From Microglena sp. YARC (lineage: Eukaryota > Chlorophyta > Chlorophyceae > Chlamydomonadales > Chlamydomonadaceae), in NCBI GenBank assembly GCA_022414725.1, contig CM039465.1, positions 24,085,193 through 24,149,192 of the forward strand: DNA of 64,000 bases. Direction: 5' to 3'. Position 1 is the stretch's first letter; each line of letters opens with the position of its first letter. Below, one piece after another: positions 10,400-20,145 of this stretch. A program made the position numbers and the translations under genes. The notes beneath the pieces are model-generated. The model was not told where the DNA came from. It saw nothing but the letters and a program-made list of their open reading frames with translations, and searched no databases.

Positions 10400-11082
10400 A
10401 TATTTGGACATTGCAATTATTTGCTATCTGATGGAATAAGTTGAAATCGGGAGTGAATGGATTAGCATGGTGCATACCTGCCATCTCTGCGGGAGTCGCG
10501 GGTTTCGATGCCCACCTGCGGTGATTTCTGTATATTAATTTGCTTCAGGTCTACTGCCCCTTGCTTCACCTCGAGTGTTGTACGACTCCAATCCTGTAGC
10601 GATGGTGAAGGGGTATGTAGTTTGTATAGACCTGTCGCACTGGATTTTGGGGGTTGATTTTACCTCGAGTCTCTGGTCATGACTACCTCGCTGGTAGATG
10701 TGTTTGGAATTATTATTATTTTCGTTTGATTTCCCCTCTTTTGGGTAGAAATTGCACCTGGTTTTGGGATTGTTACACCTGCGGTCCAAGGATGGAGCCT
10801 GCAAGGTCTGAGTAACTGTTTTACCTCTTTTAGCCCTGATTGGCTTAAATAGAGGTTGCTTCAGTTAGGTGGAGTGTGGTACTATTCTGCGCTCTTTCCC
10901 CTCCCTAGATGAACATTTAGGTTGGTTAAATCTTAGAATGATATTGGAAGTATCGGTGTCGCCCTTGAGGATGTCTCTCTCTTAGATTTATTTTCTGCTT
11001 GCTTTTGAGTTTCAGATTTCTTTTTCGAAGTTTATTGTTAAAGGTTAAGGTATAATTTCCTTGACAGTTAGAACAGGTGGAG
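10400..11082 (+). other. Element A 3' untranslated region
   Basis: No coding sequence seen between the RNase H stop and the proposed LTR. It includes the site AGGTCT (about 10,547-10,552), which is duplicated around LINE E in unit 2. It ends in the AGGTGGAG tract. Confidence 0.6.
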
Positions 11083-11279
11083 TGTCAGCTTTAGCTGTTC
11101 GTTGGTTCTACCTGTCCTTTTGGCTACGCAACCTATCGCGTCTGTCCTTTCCCGTAACCTAAGGGTTTCGGGGTTTGCCGTCAGGACTCCTCTCTCAAGA
11201 GACGTCCCTCGGCTCTTTTAACTGTCCAGTTGTCTAAACACTTCGTTCCTGGTCTCCTCACGTCCCCTGAACTCTGTCA
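11083..11279 (+). repeat. Proposed element A 3' LTR (unit 1)
   Basis: 197 bp starting TGTCAGCTTTAGCTG directly after AACAGGTGGAG, the same primer-tract form (AGGTGGAG) that precedes the B and C 3' LTRs, and ending CTCTGTCA, so TG...CA. No 5' partner exists in the window because A is truncated. The end coincides with the break of the LINE D reading frame, which supports it as an insertion border. The assignment is inference. Confidence 0.55.
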
Positions 11280-12413
11280 TGCTCCCAGTAAAGTTTGTGC
11301 TATAGTCCAGGCTTTATTTATGTTGATGTGGCTGTGTTGAAATTGATGGAGAAATTTATTTGAGATTGCCTCTTTGGCTTTGGCCATGTCCTGTTGCTTG
11401 AGAGGGAGTTGCAGTTGGGGTGTTGGATTGTGAGGTGGTGTGTCAAGGTTGGGAGGAGGAAAGAGAGAGGAGGTAATTTGTTGTTCCAGGGTCAAGTGGT
11501 CAAGTGTGTCTCCCATTTGGTGTGTGGTTTCTGTCACCATGGTTGCAGGTGGGGGGTTGATGAGAATGATGTCATCTATCCTGCTGCTGTAGGAGGTGTT
11601 GTCTGAGTAAGTATGGGGACGTGGAGATGGTTAGATGTGAATTGAATATTTATTAAGATGCTGGTAGTGAGGCTGATCCTCCAGGTGATGGACTGTGTTG
11701 CTTCTATCAGTAAGGTAGTAGGCTGCATTCCAGTCTCCCCCTGCAATATAGTGGTGAGAGGGGTTCTGGGATATGATGTAGTGGATGTGTTCATAGATGC
11801 GGGCTCTTTTGGCAGGATCATTGCAGGGCATGTAGACACCTAGAATGTGAGTGATGTTGTTAATAGTTTGATGAGTGAGATGACCAGCTATGTCAGTGGG
11901 GATTTCATGTTTAATGAGGTGTGCAGTAAGAGTCTTTTTGATAAGTGTGATGACTCCAGCTGAGCGGGTAACAATGTTGTCTGCATTGGTAGCTTGCTTA
12001 ATGGTTTTGCTGCTGTGATGAAAGTGGTAGTCAGAGAGGTCTTGTTTGATCATATTAATTATGCCTGTATTGTTGGAGGTGAGTTTTGTTTCGGTGAGAA
12101 TAGCAATGTCTGGCTCATTAGTTCGAATATGGTCATAGAGTGTTTCCCAGGATGAGAAAATGCCTCTGCAGTTGGAAGTGATAATGTTAGTGAGATAGAG
12201 TTCAGTTTTTGGCGGAGCCCCCAGGGCAGGTTCACCGCCATGTCCGTTTGGGCGAGGTAACCCAGGCCCTAACTGTTTTGCAAACCCTGGTTTCAGCCGG
12301 CTGCTCTCGATTTCGTCGCCACCTGTTGCTATGGTAGCCAACACTCTCCGCCAATTGCCGAAGTTGCTTGCAACGCCTATGACTTGTTTCGTTTGTGCCC
12401 CTCCTGGTACCAT
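11280..12413 (-). pseudogene. LINE D: AP-endonuclease domain fragment (unit 1)
   Basis: Minus-strand frame of 260 codons (12,413 to 11,631) followed by further matching sequence in other frames to 11,280. It shows the exonuclease-endonuclease-phosphatase fold of non-LTR retrotransposon ORF2: NIITSNCRG near the start, EPDIAILTETKL with the catalytic Glu, ILGVYMPCND, and YIAGGDWNA with the catalytic Asp/Asn. The C-terminal SDH part, RT and the rest of ORF2 are missing; the frame ends at the element A LTR border. Unit 2 reads through where unit 1 has a stop near 11,631. Confidence 0.8.
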
Positions 12414-13479
12414 GGTTGGGCAGGTCCCTTAAGCCTGTCGGGCTACCCTTGGACTGTAACAACATACACAGGCCATACAAGCCATAGGGGGCAGACTGCA
12501 TGACTGCATGCTCTCATGAAGATATTAAGATAATGTATACATTTAATAACGAGCCATTAAGTTTGCCAATAGCTATGCTGGTATAATATGGTCATCCTAT
12601 GACTCATGCGCCAGTTTATATGCATGCCTAAACGGGCTTGTTAAATTAGCCTGGTCATTTACGGTAGTCTAGAAGTGCCTTATATTATTTTAGGTCGGGC
12701 AGGCCCCTTCAACCTATTTTGCTATGTACCCGTGGAATGTAACAAATATAACTGATATCATCCATGTGAGGTGTGTGAGGCATTATTTACATGTGCACAC
12801 CACATAGTACAAGCTTATGAGGTAGTATAAACGCTATAGTACTTGAACTTGAGCTTGGTTACATTGCTCAAGTGGTAAAGGTTGCTCGTCGTCTTTGGCA
12901 GTAACATTATCAGTTCAAATAAAAGCATTATGATCAACATAGTTTTGATCCAATCTCTTCATACCGTACAATCATTGATGCACAAAAGCAACTTATCACG
13001 ACCTTTCAGTCTGCCACCTATGAGTACAACATCATTGATCAAGTACTGTAAAGGAATCATATTGTTTTCATGTTGGGACTTTGGAAATCAGGTTGTGATC
13101 ATTACATATTGCATCCAAAAAGACATCATCGCTGCATTAAAACATCACATGATGTTCATCTCCATCTTGACATGTACCGCATAATGATACAAGTGACATG
13201 TACCGCATAATGATACAAGTGACACGCTCATACACAGTACAGAATGCAGGATTTGTTGGAAGACCCCTCCCGGATGCTGTATAGCGGGCCTGTCTTAGGC
13301 CAACAATGGCCTGTCGATGACAATGCAATGTAATATGATTGGGTAGGCACATCGTATGCGATCACAACAGCCATTACAGAATGCATCCATTGCATCATGC
13401 ATGCTAATCACATTTCGTGTTTGAATGCATCCTAATATGCACACATTCCTCACACTGTGTGAGTGTACTACCTAACAGG
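12414..13479. other. Intergenic region with dispersed repeats (unit 1)
   Basis: No gene seen. Two copies of the dispersed sequence GGGCAGGTCCCTT...CTTGGACTGTAAC lie near 12,417-12,472 and 12,694-12,745. A tRNA-like A box (12,865-12,875) and a weak B box (12,912-12,922) are present but do not fold as a tRNA. A roughly 27-bp tandem duplication (GTACCGCATAATGATACAAG) lies at 13,169-13,222 and is single in unit 2. Around 13,245-13,345 there is a copy of the repeat also seen at 1190-1360. Confidence 0.6.
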
Positions 13480-15015
13480 GTCAACACAAGAACAAAACAT
13501 GCCGTGCAGGCAGGATGATGAAATAGGCCCAGGCCGGTGGCTAAAAAGGAACTTAGTACTCAACATTACAGGCAAGAAATCAAAACAGGTGAAGGACATT
13601 GGCGAGACAATAACTGAGTACCCGACCTTGCAGGCAAGATGTCAAAACAGGTGCAGGACGTTGGCAACCAAGAACAAAATACTCGACCTTGCAGGCAAGA
13701 TGTCAAAACGGGTGCAGGGCCTTGCCAACGCGAGATCAAAAGACGCGACCTTGCAGGCAAGATGTCAAAACAGGTGCAGGACTTGGCAACACGAGAAAAA
13801 AAGTCTCGACCTTGCAGGCCAGATGTCGAAACAGGTGCAGAACGTCGGCAACACAATAACTAAGTACTGGACTGTGCTTGCAAAAATCCGAAGCAGGTGC
13901 AGGGCGTTGGCAACACAAAAACATAACACACTTATTTCTCTTCCTTGCATGCGGGAAGTTGAAACAAGGGCCAGGACGTCGTCGACACACGAAATAAGTA
14001 CTTGACCTTGCAGGCAAGATGCCAAGATGTCTAAACAGGTGCAGGATGTTGGCAGCACAACTTAGCGCTTGACTGTGCATGCAAGATGTCTAAATAGGTG
14101 CAGGACGTTGGCAACACAAGAACTTGTTGCTCGACTGTGCATGCAAGATATCAAAACAGGTGCAGGATGTTGGCAACACAAGAACTTGGTGCTCGACTGT
14201 GCATACAAGATGTCGAAATAGGTGCAGGACATTGGCAACACAAGAACTAAGTGCTCGACTGTGCATGCAAAATATCAAATTAAACAGGTGCAGGATGTTG
14301 GCAACACAAGAACTTGGTGCTTGAATGTGCATGCAAGATGTCGAAATAGGTGCAGGACGTTGGCAACACAAGAACTAAGTGCTTGACCTTGCAGGCAAGA
14401 TGTCAAACAGGTGCAGGACATTGGCAACACAAGAACTAAGTGCTCGACTGAGCATGCAAAATATCAAATTAAACAGGTGCAGGATGTTGGCAACGCAAGA
14501 ACTTGGTGCTCGACTGTGCATGCAAGATGTCGAAATAGGTGCAGGACGTTGGCAAAACAAGAACTAAGTACTTGACCTTGCAGGCAAGATGTCAAACAGG
14601 TGCAGGACGTTGTCAACACAAGGACTAAGTACTCGACCTTGCAGACCAGATATCAACAGGTGTAGGACGTTAGCAACACAAGAACTAAATGCTTGACTGT
14701 GCATGTAAGATATCAAAACAGGTGCAGGACGTTGGCAACACAAGAACTTGGTGCTCGACTGTGCATGCAATATGACAAAACAGATGAAGGACGTTGGCAA
14801 CACAAGAACAAAACACTCTACCTTGCATGCAATATGGCAAAAGAGGCAGGGCTTTGACAACACAAGAGCGAAGTACTCGACCTTGCATGCAAGATGTCAA
14901 AACAGGTGCAGGGCGTTGGCAATACAAGAACAAAGTACTCAACTGAGTTGGCAAGATGTCACAGCCAGAGGTCAAAATAGGCGCAGGACCATGCCAACAC
15001 AAGGACAAAACGCTA
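13480..15015. repeat. 62-bp minisatellite downstream of H2B (unit 1)
   Basis: About 22 imperfect units of roughly 62 bp. Each contains CTTGCAGGCAAGATGTC or CTGTGCATGCAAGATGTC, then AACAGGTGCAGGACGTTGGC and AACACAAGAACTAAGTGCTC. Units differ by substitutions and short indels and have no unique spacers, so this is a minisatellite and not a CRISPR array. Open frames on both strands are repeat artefacts. Confidence 0.9.
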
Positions 15016-15228
15016 TACCGAGAAGTTGGAACAGGGTCAGGCCGACGAGGCCCTGTCGGACCCCCTCCCCCCCCCCCCAATACATGTGCAGGTTGGGTGA
15101 GTCTCTTCAGCCTTTGGGTGCACCTGGCATACAACACGCACACTTACACATGCTCAGGGTCAAGCAAGTGGGGACAGGTAGTTAGCCTAGCAAACATGAC
15201 ACTTCCAGTCATAACTCAGTGACAAGGT

Positions 15229-15244
15229 GGTGTTTAGAAACACC
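15229..15244 (-). terminator. H2B mRNA 3' histone stem-loop (unit 1)
   Basis: On the minus strand GGTGTT-TCTA-AACACC: a 6-bp stem with a 4-nt loop, 83 nt after the H2B stop. Same stem as in H2A and the H1-like gene, with a different loop. In animals and chlorophyte algae such a hairpin directs 3' processing of replication-dependent histone mRNA. Confidence 0.85.
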
Positions 15245-15326
15245 GTTTGTTGTGCCAGAGTTGGCAACTGCGATTGTCCGCACAGTTGCGGAGTGAGGAC
15301 GCATCAAATCAATCAGGGAAATGCGC

Positions 15327-15695
15327 TTAAGCTGAGGTGAACTTGGTGACGGCCTTTGTGCCCTCGGAAACCGCGTGCTTGGCAAGCTCTCCAGGCAGCA
15401 CCAGGCGAACGGCAGTCTGAATCTCGCGAGAGGTGACAGTGGGCTTCTTGTTGTAGCGAGCCAGACGAGCGGCCTCGGAGGCGATCTTGTCGAAGATATC
15501 GTTGATGAAGGAGTTGAGGATGCCCATGGCCTTGGAGCTGATGCCAGTGTCAGGGTGAACCTGCTTCAGCACCTTGTAGATATAAATCTTGTAGGTCTCA
15601 GCCTTGGCCGTCTTCTTAGCCTTCTTCTTGCCCTCCGCAGTCTTGGCAGGGGCGGCCTTCTTGGCGGGGGCCTTCTCAGCAGCTTTAGGAGCCAT
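15327..15695 (-). CDS. H2B: Histone H2B (unit 1)
   Basis: Core histone H2B, 122 residues, intronless; it pairs with H2A in the nucleosome. A Lys/Ala-rich tail (about residues 1-31, with [20 protein letters not shown]) precedes the histone fold: [60 protein letters not shown] and [20 protein letters not shown]. The C-terminus AVTKFTSA contains Lys118, the position ubiquitinated in other H2Bs. The tail is short compared with many plant H2Bs. The start ATG 15,693-15,695 is the only one giving a normal tail. It is divergent from H2A, with 328 bp between the start codons. The copy at 52,527-52,895 encodes the same protein. Confidence 0.97.
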   Translation of the reverse strand: MAPKAAEKAPAKKAAPAKTAEGKKKAKKTAKAETYKIYIYKVLKQVHPDTGISSKAMGILNSFINDIFDKIASEAARLARYNKKPTVTSREIQTAVRLVLPGELAKHAVSEGTKAVTKFTSA

Positions 15696-16023
15696 GGTGA
15701 TAACTGTAGGAGGGGTAAGTCGGGAGGGATTCGTGTCGGTATACTGTTTCAGACGCGGACAGCGGGTATTTGTACGCGAGGTCGAAAGCCACTACTGGAG
15801 CCCTAGCTTGTGATGGATCAGCAGGACCTCCTTATACGCGAGGTCCGAAGTGAAACACGTTGACCCCGGATCAGCAGGACCAAGACCGATACAGTGGCGA
15901 ACCCGTAGCCCTAGTTCGGGTCAGATCAGCAGGACCTTGGTTGTGCATATTTAGTAGCTCTCCGCTTTGGAAACAGCAACTCTCTCTCTATCTTCATCCA
16001 ACCCAACCCTCAACCAAAACAAC
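15696..16023. promoter_or_regulatory. Shared bidirectional H2B-H2A promoter (unit 1)
   Basis: 328 bp between divergent start codons. Three direct copies of RGATCAGCAGGACC lie at 15,815-15,828, 15,868-15,881 and 15,923-15,936, spaced 53 and 55 bp. A TATTTAG box near 15,949 precedes H2A, and a TACAAATACC-like box on minus near 15,765-15,775 precedes H2B. The same motif is found once upstream of the H1-like gene, suggesting a common activator. That role is inference from position. Confidence 0.75.
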
Positions 16024-16404
16024 ATGTCAGGCAAGACCGGAGGCCGTGGAGGCAAGAAGGCTGTGTCCCGCAGTTCCAAGGCTGGACTCCAATTCCCCGT
16101 GGGCCGCGTTGCCCGCTACCTGAAGAAGGGCAAGTACGCCGAGCGCGTGGGCGCTGGTGCCCCTGTGTACCTGGCCGCTGTGCTCGAGTACCTCTGCGCT
16201 GAGGTGCTGGAGCTGGCTGGCAACGCCGCTCGTGACAACAAGAAGACCAGGATTGTCCCCCGCCATGTCCAGCTGGCCATCCGTAACGACGAGGAGCTGT
16301 CCAAACTGCTGGGCACCGTCACCATCGCCAATGGCGGTGTGCTGCCCAACATCCACTCCGTGCTGCTCCCCAAGAAGTCAGCCAAGAAGGAAGCTGAGGC
16401 TTAA
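16024..16404 (+). CDS. H2A: Histone H2A (unit 1)
   Basis: Core histone H2A, 126 residues, intronless. The N-tail [18 protein letters not shown] is followed by [20 protein letters not shown] (the H2A signature, residues 20-28), the fold with [20 protein letters not shown] and [16 protein letters not shown], and the acidic-patch stretch NDEELSKLL. The C-tail [13 protein letters not shown] has no SQ motif, so this is canonical H2A and not H2A.X or H2A.Z. ATG 16,024 was chosen over an upstream in-frame ATG at 15,967 because that lies at the expected mRNA leader and would add a non-histone extension. The unit 2 copy differs by one synonymous base in the C-terminal half. Confidence 0.97.
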   Translation: MSGKTGGRGGKKAVSRSSKAGLQFPVGRVARYLKKGKYAERVGAGAPVYLAAVLEYLCAEVLELAGNAARDNKKTRIVPRHVQLAIRNDEELSKLLGTVTIANGGVLPNIHSVLLPKKSAKKEAEA

Positions 16405-16457
16405 GTTAGCACTACGTACTTGGCAACCAAATGGTCAACCTACCCAAGAACAAAACC

Positions 16458-16473
16458 GGTGTTTTTCAACACC
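16458..16473 (+). terminator. H2A mRNA 3' histone stem-loop (unit 1)
   Basis: GGTGTT-TTTC-AACACC, 54 nt after the stop: a 6-bp stem with a TTTC loop, the loop sequence of the classical animal histone hairpin. Confidence 0.9.
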
Positions 16474-18353
16474 ACCTCACCTATAGACTCCATTCGTTGT
16501 TCGTACTCCATAGTTCAGGAATACTATTGGGTTTAGGGACATGTTTCTTCAGAACATGATTAATGTTGACGACATCTGACATATTCTTCAATATATTTAG
16601 AATAGTAATAATGTTTGTCTGTTAAGTTGAACTTAACTATCTGTATAGCACGAACTCTGGGCCCCCATCGTTTACGATTTATTGGGGTTCAATTCACCAG
16701 TGTTTCCTGCCTCTCCAATTTGGGCAAGTCCCTACAGCCTAGTTGAGTACACCCGGACTGTACAATGCATATGTACAGGTCAGCCGCCAGGCTGCTCACT
16801 ATGGTTGCTCAAAACCTTATGTTTCACGACGCAGGTACCCAAGCCATCTTGAAACATCTTTACATTACTCAGGGCTCGAGCTATGTTAAGACGTAAACCT
16901 AGATCGTTCAGTTCATACTTGATATCTTAGTTGCATGTCTTCCCATTTCCGATTCCCATCTACGAATCAAGCGTTTTGGGTTTTGCCGGATTTATTACCG
17001 GGATATGCTCAACCAGATCCTGAATGCCGTGGAGACAAGTTCTAAGAGCGACACGGAAAATCGCTTTAGCGGTCACCGGCAGGGAGTTTCGGAAGTAGTG
17101 GAGAAAGTAGCTACTCGTAGCCGAATAGAGCTACAAACATTGAACAACTTTTGCGAAGGATTTTGACCGCTGTGATGCTGACAACTCTAGTCATGCGCAC
17201 TCCAACTATGAGCAAAAATGGTGGGTGCGGAGGTCGGAAGGTGCGGGTGCGGAGGTCGGAATCGTTCAAACTGGACATTTGTCGGACAGACGGACAGCGG
17301 ACAGCGGACAGACGGCGGAGAGAGACACGGGTAGAATCTGGGGCTTCAGCCCCGGGACCCATGGGGGGTCCAGAGGGGGCTAAAGCGAAAAACTCCCGCA
17401 TGAAGTGGTCACGAAGTCTGATTCCTTTAAAGGATGGAAGGACGGTACTTAATACAATTTACCAGTATAAAAAATGAGATAATAATCGCACAATTTAATT
17501 ATCATCCCAGATGAGATGATGTTTTAATTTTGTATAATTATATGATCACTGTAGCACGAACTCATGGCCCACGTCGGTAAACGATTGTTTGGGTTTCAGT
17601 TCATTAGTTCATCAGTGCTTTTTCTTTTTAAACCCTTCCTACACGGTTGGTCAGGTCCTTTTAGCCTGTTTGGCCTACCCCTGGACTGTAATATACATAC
17701 ATACTTCAGGCTGCTTATTTGCTGAACTGCTCATTGCATGCGGTGATGCGGGTATTGTCAACTATCAACATTGTTTTGGGCCTATTGGGTTACTGCGGGT
17801 AGAGGGTGGTATCAGAACTACTTTCCTATTGCATGGTGCAATTTGCACCCACTGACCCATATCGTTGATCTTTCTGGAAACGATTTCTGAAAAGGATTGC
17901 TGGAACTCGGAAGAAGCTCAATTTCAAGAATTCTGGAACTCGGTGGAAAGTCCATGGCGAGCAGCCAAATTTGTTCAAGGCCAAGGCCAAGATCAAGGTA
18001 AATTCTGGAACTCAGTGTTGTTCTGTGGTACGTTCGCTCAGGGCCTGGCCTGCCGAGGATATGGAAACACCGAGTCCTGAATTCAGATTGATTTGAATTA
18101 TAAATGCTGCTCGCTTAGACTACGAGCAGCCACACTGGGGCCATGTAACCAAGTTCAAGTACCGAATTCAGCCCATGTAGTCATGTACATGAACTGGAGG
18201 CAAATAATGTTTCGACAGTTGATGTCATTACCGAAGACGGTACGCAGGCTGGGGGCATTTAACCAAGTCCAACGTTCGAAGTGTATGTTGCTGCTTTAGA
18301 CAGTGAAGGTAATGGAAGCTACATCTATGGAAAGAAGGTCAAGTTCCGAAGGT
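16474..18353. other. Intergenic region between H2A and the H1-like gene (unit 1)
   Basis: No gene seen. It holds two diverged copies of a roughly 180-200-bp repeat, at about 16,640-16,815 and 17,548-17,750, both with TAGCACGAACTC, TTTACGATT or TAAACGATT, and a CYGGACTGTA motif. There is a 25-bp tandem duplication (GTGCGGAGGTCGGA) at 17,224-17,260 that is single in unit 2. Short repeats of CTGGAACTCGG occur near 17,900-18,020. Confidence 0.55.
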
Positions 18354-18369
18354 GGTGTTCAAAAACACC
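18354..18369 (-). terminator. H1-like mRNA 3' histone stem-loop (unit 1)
   Basis: On the minus strand GGTGTT-TTTG-AACACC, 57 nt after the stop. Its presence shows the H1-like gene is expressed as a replication-type histone mRNA, supporting it as a real histone gene. Confidence 0.88.
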
Positions 18370-18425
18370 GATTGAATTTTCAACGAAAGCTGCAGCGACA
18401 CATCGATCGCGTCCACGCTCGTCGT

Positions 18426-18812
18426 TTACTTCTTGGCAGCCTTGGCCTTGGGAGCAGCCTTGGGCTTCTTCACGCCATCCGGCTTCTTAGGTGCAACCTT
18501 CGCCTTGGGGGCAGCGGCCTTCTTAGGCGCAGCAGCCTTCTTGGCAGGTGACTTAGCCTTGGCAGGGGATGCAGCGGCCTTGGCAGGGGTCTCCGCCTTG
18601 GGGGCCACGGCCTTCTTAGTGGCAGGCTTCTTGGCCGCGGCAGGCTTCTTCGCAGCAGCGGGCTTCTTCGCGGCAGCAGGCTTCTTGGCCGCGGGGGCCT
18701 TCCTGGCTGCAGCGGGCTTCTTGGCAGCGGCAGGCTTCTTGACTCCAGCAGGCTTCTTGGGGGCAGGCTTCTTAGCTACGGGAGTCTTCTTGGTTACAGT
18801 CTTGGGGGCCAT
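18426..18812 (-). CDS. H1-like linker histone lacking a globular domain (unit 1)
   Basis: 128-residue protein made almost only of Lys, Ala and Pro: MAPKTVTKKTPVAKKPAPKK, then PAAAKK and PAAKK repeats, a middle with ETPAKAAASPAKAKSPAKK, and the end KPKAAPKAKAAKK. This is the composition of a linker-histone C-terminal tail, with SPAK sites typical of CDK phosphorylation. No winged-helix globular domain is visible before, within or after it. The start is fixed by a TATAAATA box at 18,881-18,888; the longer in-frame extension upstream (to 19,079) would cross that box. It probably compacts linker DNA. A generic basic nucleoprotein is the alternative, but the stem-loop and shared promoter motif favour H1. 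Confidence 0.85.
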   Translation of the reverse strand: MAPKTVTKKTPVAKKPAPKKPAGVKKPAAAKKPAAARKAPAAKKPAAAKKPAAAKKPAAAKKPATKKAVAPKAETPAKAAASPAKAKSPAKKAAAPKKAAAPKAKVAPKKPDGVKKPKAAPKAKAAKK

Positions 18813-18880
18813 TTTGATAGAGTGAATGGATCGAAAGGAATGATATACTTGGGTTTCTTGATCCGAGAAGTCCGAGGGAG

Positions 18881-19000
18881 TATTTATAGCTTGCGAAGGT
18901 CGGGGGCGATTTTGCGGAGGACCTGCTGATCCGACGCTCCAGCCGAGGAGTACTGGTGGGCGAATGGGGGGCGTCTTAGCTGACCCTCCAAAATGACGTG
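18881..19000 (-). promoter_or_regulatory. H1-like gene promoter (unit 1)
   Basis: Minus strand: TATAAATA (18,881-18,888), GGATCAGCAGGTCC (18,919-18,932), the motif shared with the H2A-H2B promoter, and ACGTCA (18,994-18,999), the hexamer known from plant histone promoters. A CCAAT occurs on minus near 19,022. Order from the gene outward is TATA, 14-mer, hexamer, CCAAT. Confidence 0.75.
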
Positions 19001-19079
19001 AATCGTAGCGTTTTGAACACGATTGGTCAGCACGTAGGTCCCATACAAAAGCTGCAAGCTGAAGGCTTCCATCCTTCAC

Positions 19080-19771
19080 TGTCCATCCTATGATCCTACC
19101 CTAGTATCCTTCCTGAGTCCTTCTCGCAACCTTCTGGTGATGGACCGTATCCTTCCATCGGCCAAAGGCGGAATTGTCTTTAAGACCTATATTCTAGAGC
19201 CGTGTGATTACATTGTGTACCTGTACTGAACCTTTTTCCAAGGAGAATTCCCGCCTCAATGGGTGGGTTTCCCTAAGCTATACATGTATATACATGTATG
19301 CTGCCCATGTTGACTTCGCCGGGAGACAGTGAGCAGCCCGAAGGCTGACATGTCATCAAAACAAAACTACTTTCCAGAGTAGCATAGGGTAACTCTCCCC
19401 CACAACAAATGCGCACGCACACACATTCAAACACACACGAAGAAACCTTACATAGACTTTGATATAGGTCTTTTGAGTAGGAGTGTATGTGTGTGGGTGT
19501 GTGTGTGGGGGGGGTAAGTCCCAATAACACACACACAATCACGAAAAAACTTAAATAGACCTTCAGATAGGTATTTTAAGCAGGTGTGTGTGTGTGGAGG
19601 GGGGGGGGGGGGGGGGGGGGGGCAATAGCACACACAAAAACACGAAAGAATCCTAAATATACCTTTAGATAGTTTTTTTAAAGCAGGGGGTGGGGTGGGT
19701 GGGTGTGGGTTGAAGTCCGCACAACACACATATGCAGACTAAAATTCAACAATTATAAGAGGGTTCGAAGT
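19080..19771. other. Intergenic, CA/GT and poly-G rich (unit 1)
   Basis: No gene seen. A threefold repeat of CACGAARAAWCYTWMATAGAC-like sequence is followed by TTTTRAGYAGG and a G-rich or GT-rich run near 19,437, 19,543 and 19,640. The longest G run is 24 at 19,599-19,622; the same run is 34 G in unit 2 (56,778-56,811). A short palindrome, ATACATGTATATACATGTAT, lies near 19,280-19,299. Confidence 0.6.
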
Positions 19772-20093
19772 CACTGTTTTTCTTTTTCGCTACGCGCAGC
19801 AGCTTCTAGGCAGCTCCGCAAGCTGGCTAATCAGTAAAAACTAAATCAACCCATTGCACTACCGAGTGCACCTTGAAAACTGACGTAATCAGCTTTCCAG
19901 CGCTGCTGGATTTTTTTGTTTAAGTTGTGAAAGGACTTTCACCCCAGGAGGTGGGTCTCCCGACACAAACCAGCGACACAGAGGATTCAGTTTGAATGGT
20001 GGTGCCACTCCTACAATTCTTGAGGCTTAGCCCAGTGGCTGGCTCAGGGAGCTGCCTAGAAGCTGCTGCTAGTAGCCGAAAAGAAGAATAGTG
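19772..20093. mobile_element. Inverted-repeat element of about 320 bp, CACT ends (unit 1)
   Basis: Ends read CACTGTTTTTC on the left and, on the opposite strand, CACTATTCTTC on the right. Both continue into CTTTTYCG, CTAC and a perfect 22-bp inverted match (19,796-19,817 with 20,048-20,069). There is no coding capacity. The CACT start recalls CACTA/EnSpm-type transposons, but a clean 3-bp target duplication is not visible, so the class is uncertain. Conserved in unit 2 at 56,959-57,279. Confidence 0.6.
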
Positions 20094-20145
20094 GTCAACA
20101 TGGTTTTTTATTTCAGCTATATGTAGCGATAGCCCCTTTCAGTGA

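Noticed and set aside
12860..12930. Possible tRNA gene with A-box TGCTCAAGTGG and B-box-like AGTTCAAATAA
   Set aside because: B box is poor and no cloverleaf forms; kept only as a remark in the intergenic entry.
13480..15015. CRISPR array
   Set aside because: Regular spacing of about 62 bp, but the whole unit is repeated with no unique spacers, in a eukaryotic context without cas genes.
15375..15806. 143-codon plus-strand frame over H2B, and 109-codon frames over H2A
   Set aside because: Antisense or shifted shadows of strongly biased histone coding sequence; the real frames give full histone folds.
17111..17477. Overlapping frames of 96 and 108 codons in the H2A-H1 spacer
   Set aside because: Unit 2 carries a 25-bp deletion there that breaks the frames, the region contains short tandem repeats, and no motif is visible.
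18426..19079. 217-codon version of the H1-like protein with an 89-residue N-terminal extension
   Set aside because: The extension crosses the TATAAATA box and the 14-bp promoter motif and has no histone-like composition; the start at 18,812 is preferred.
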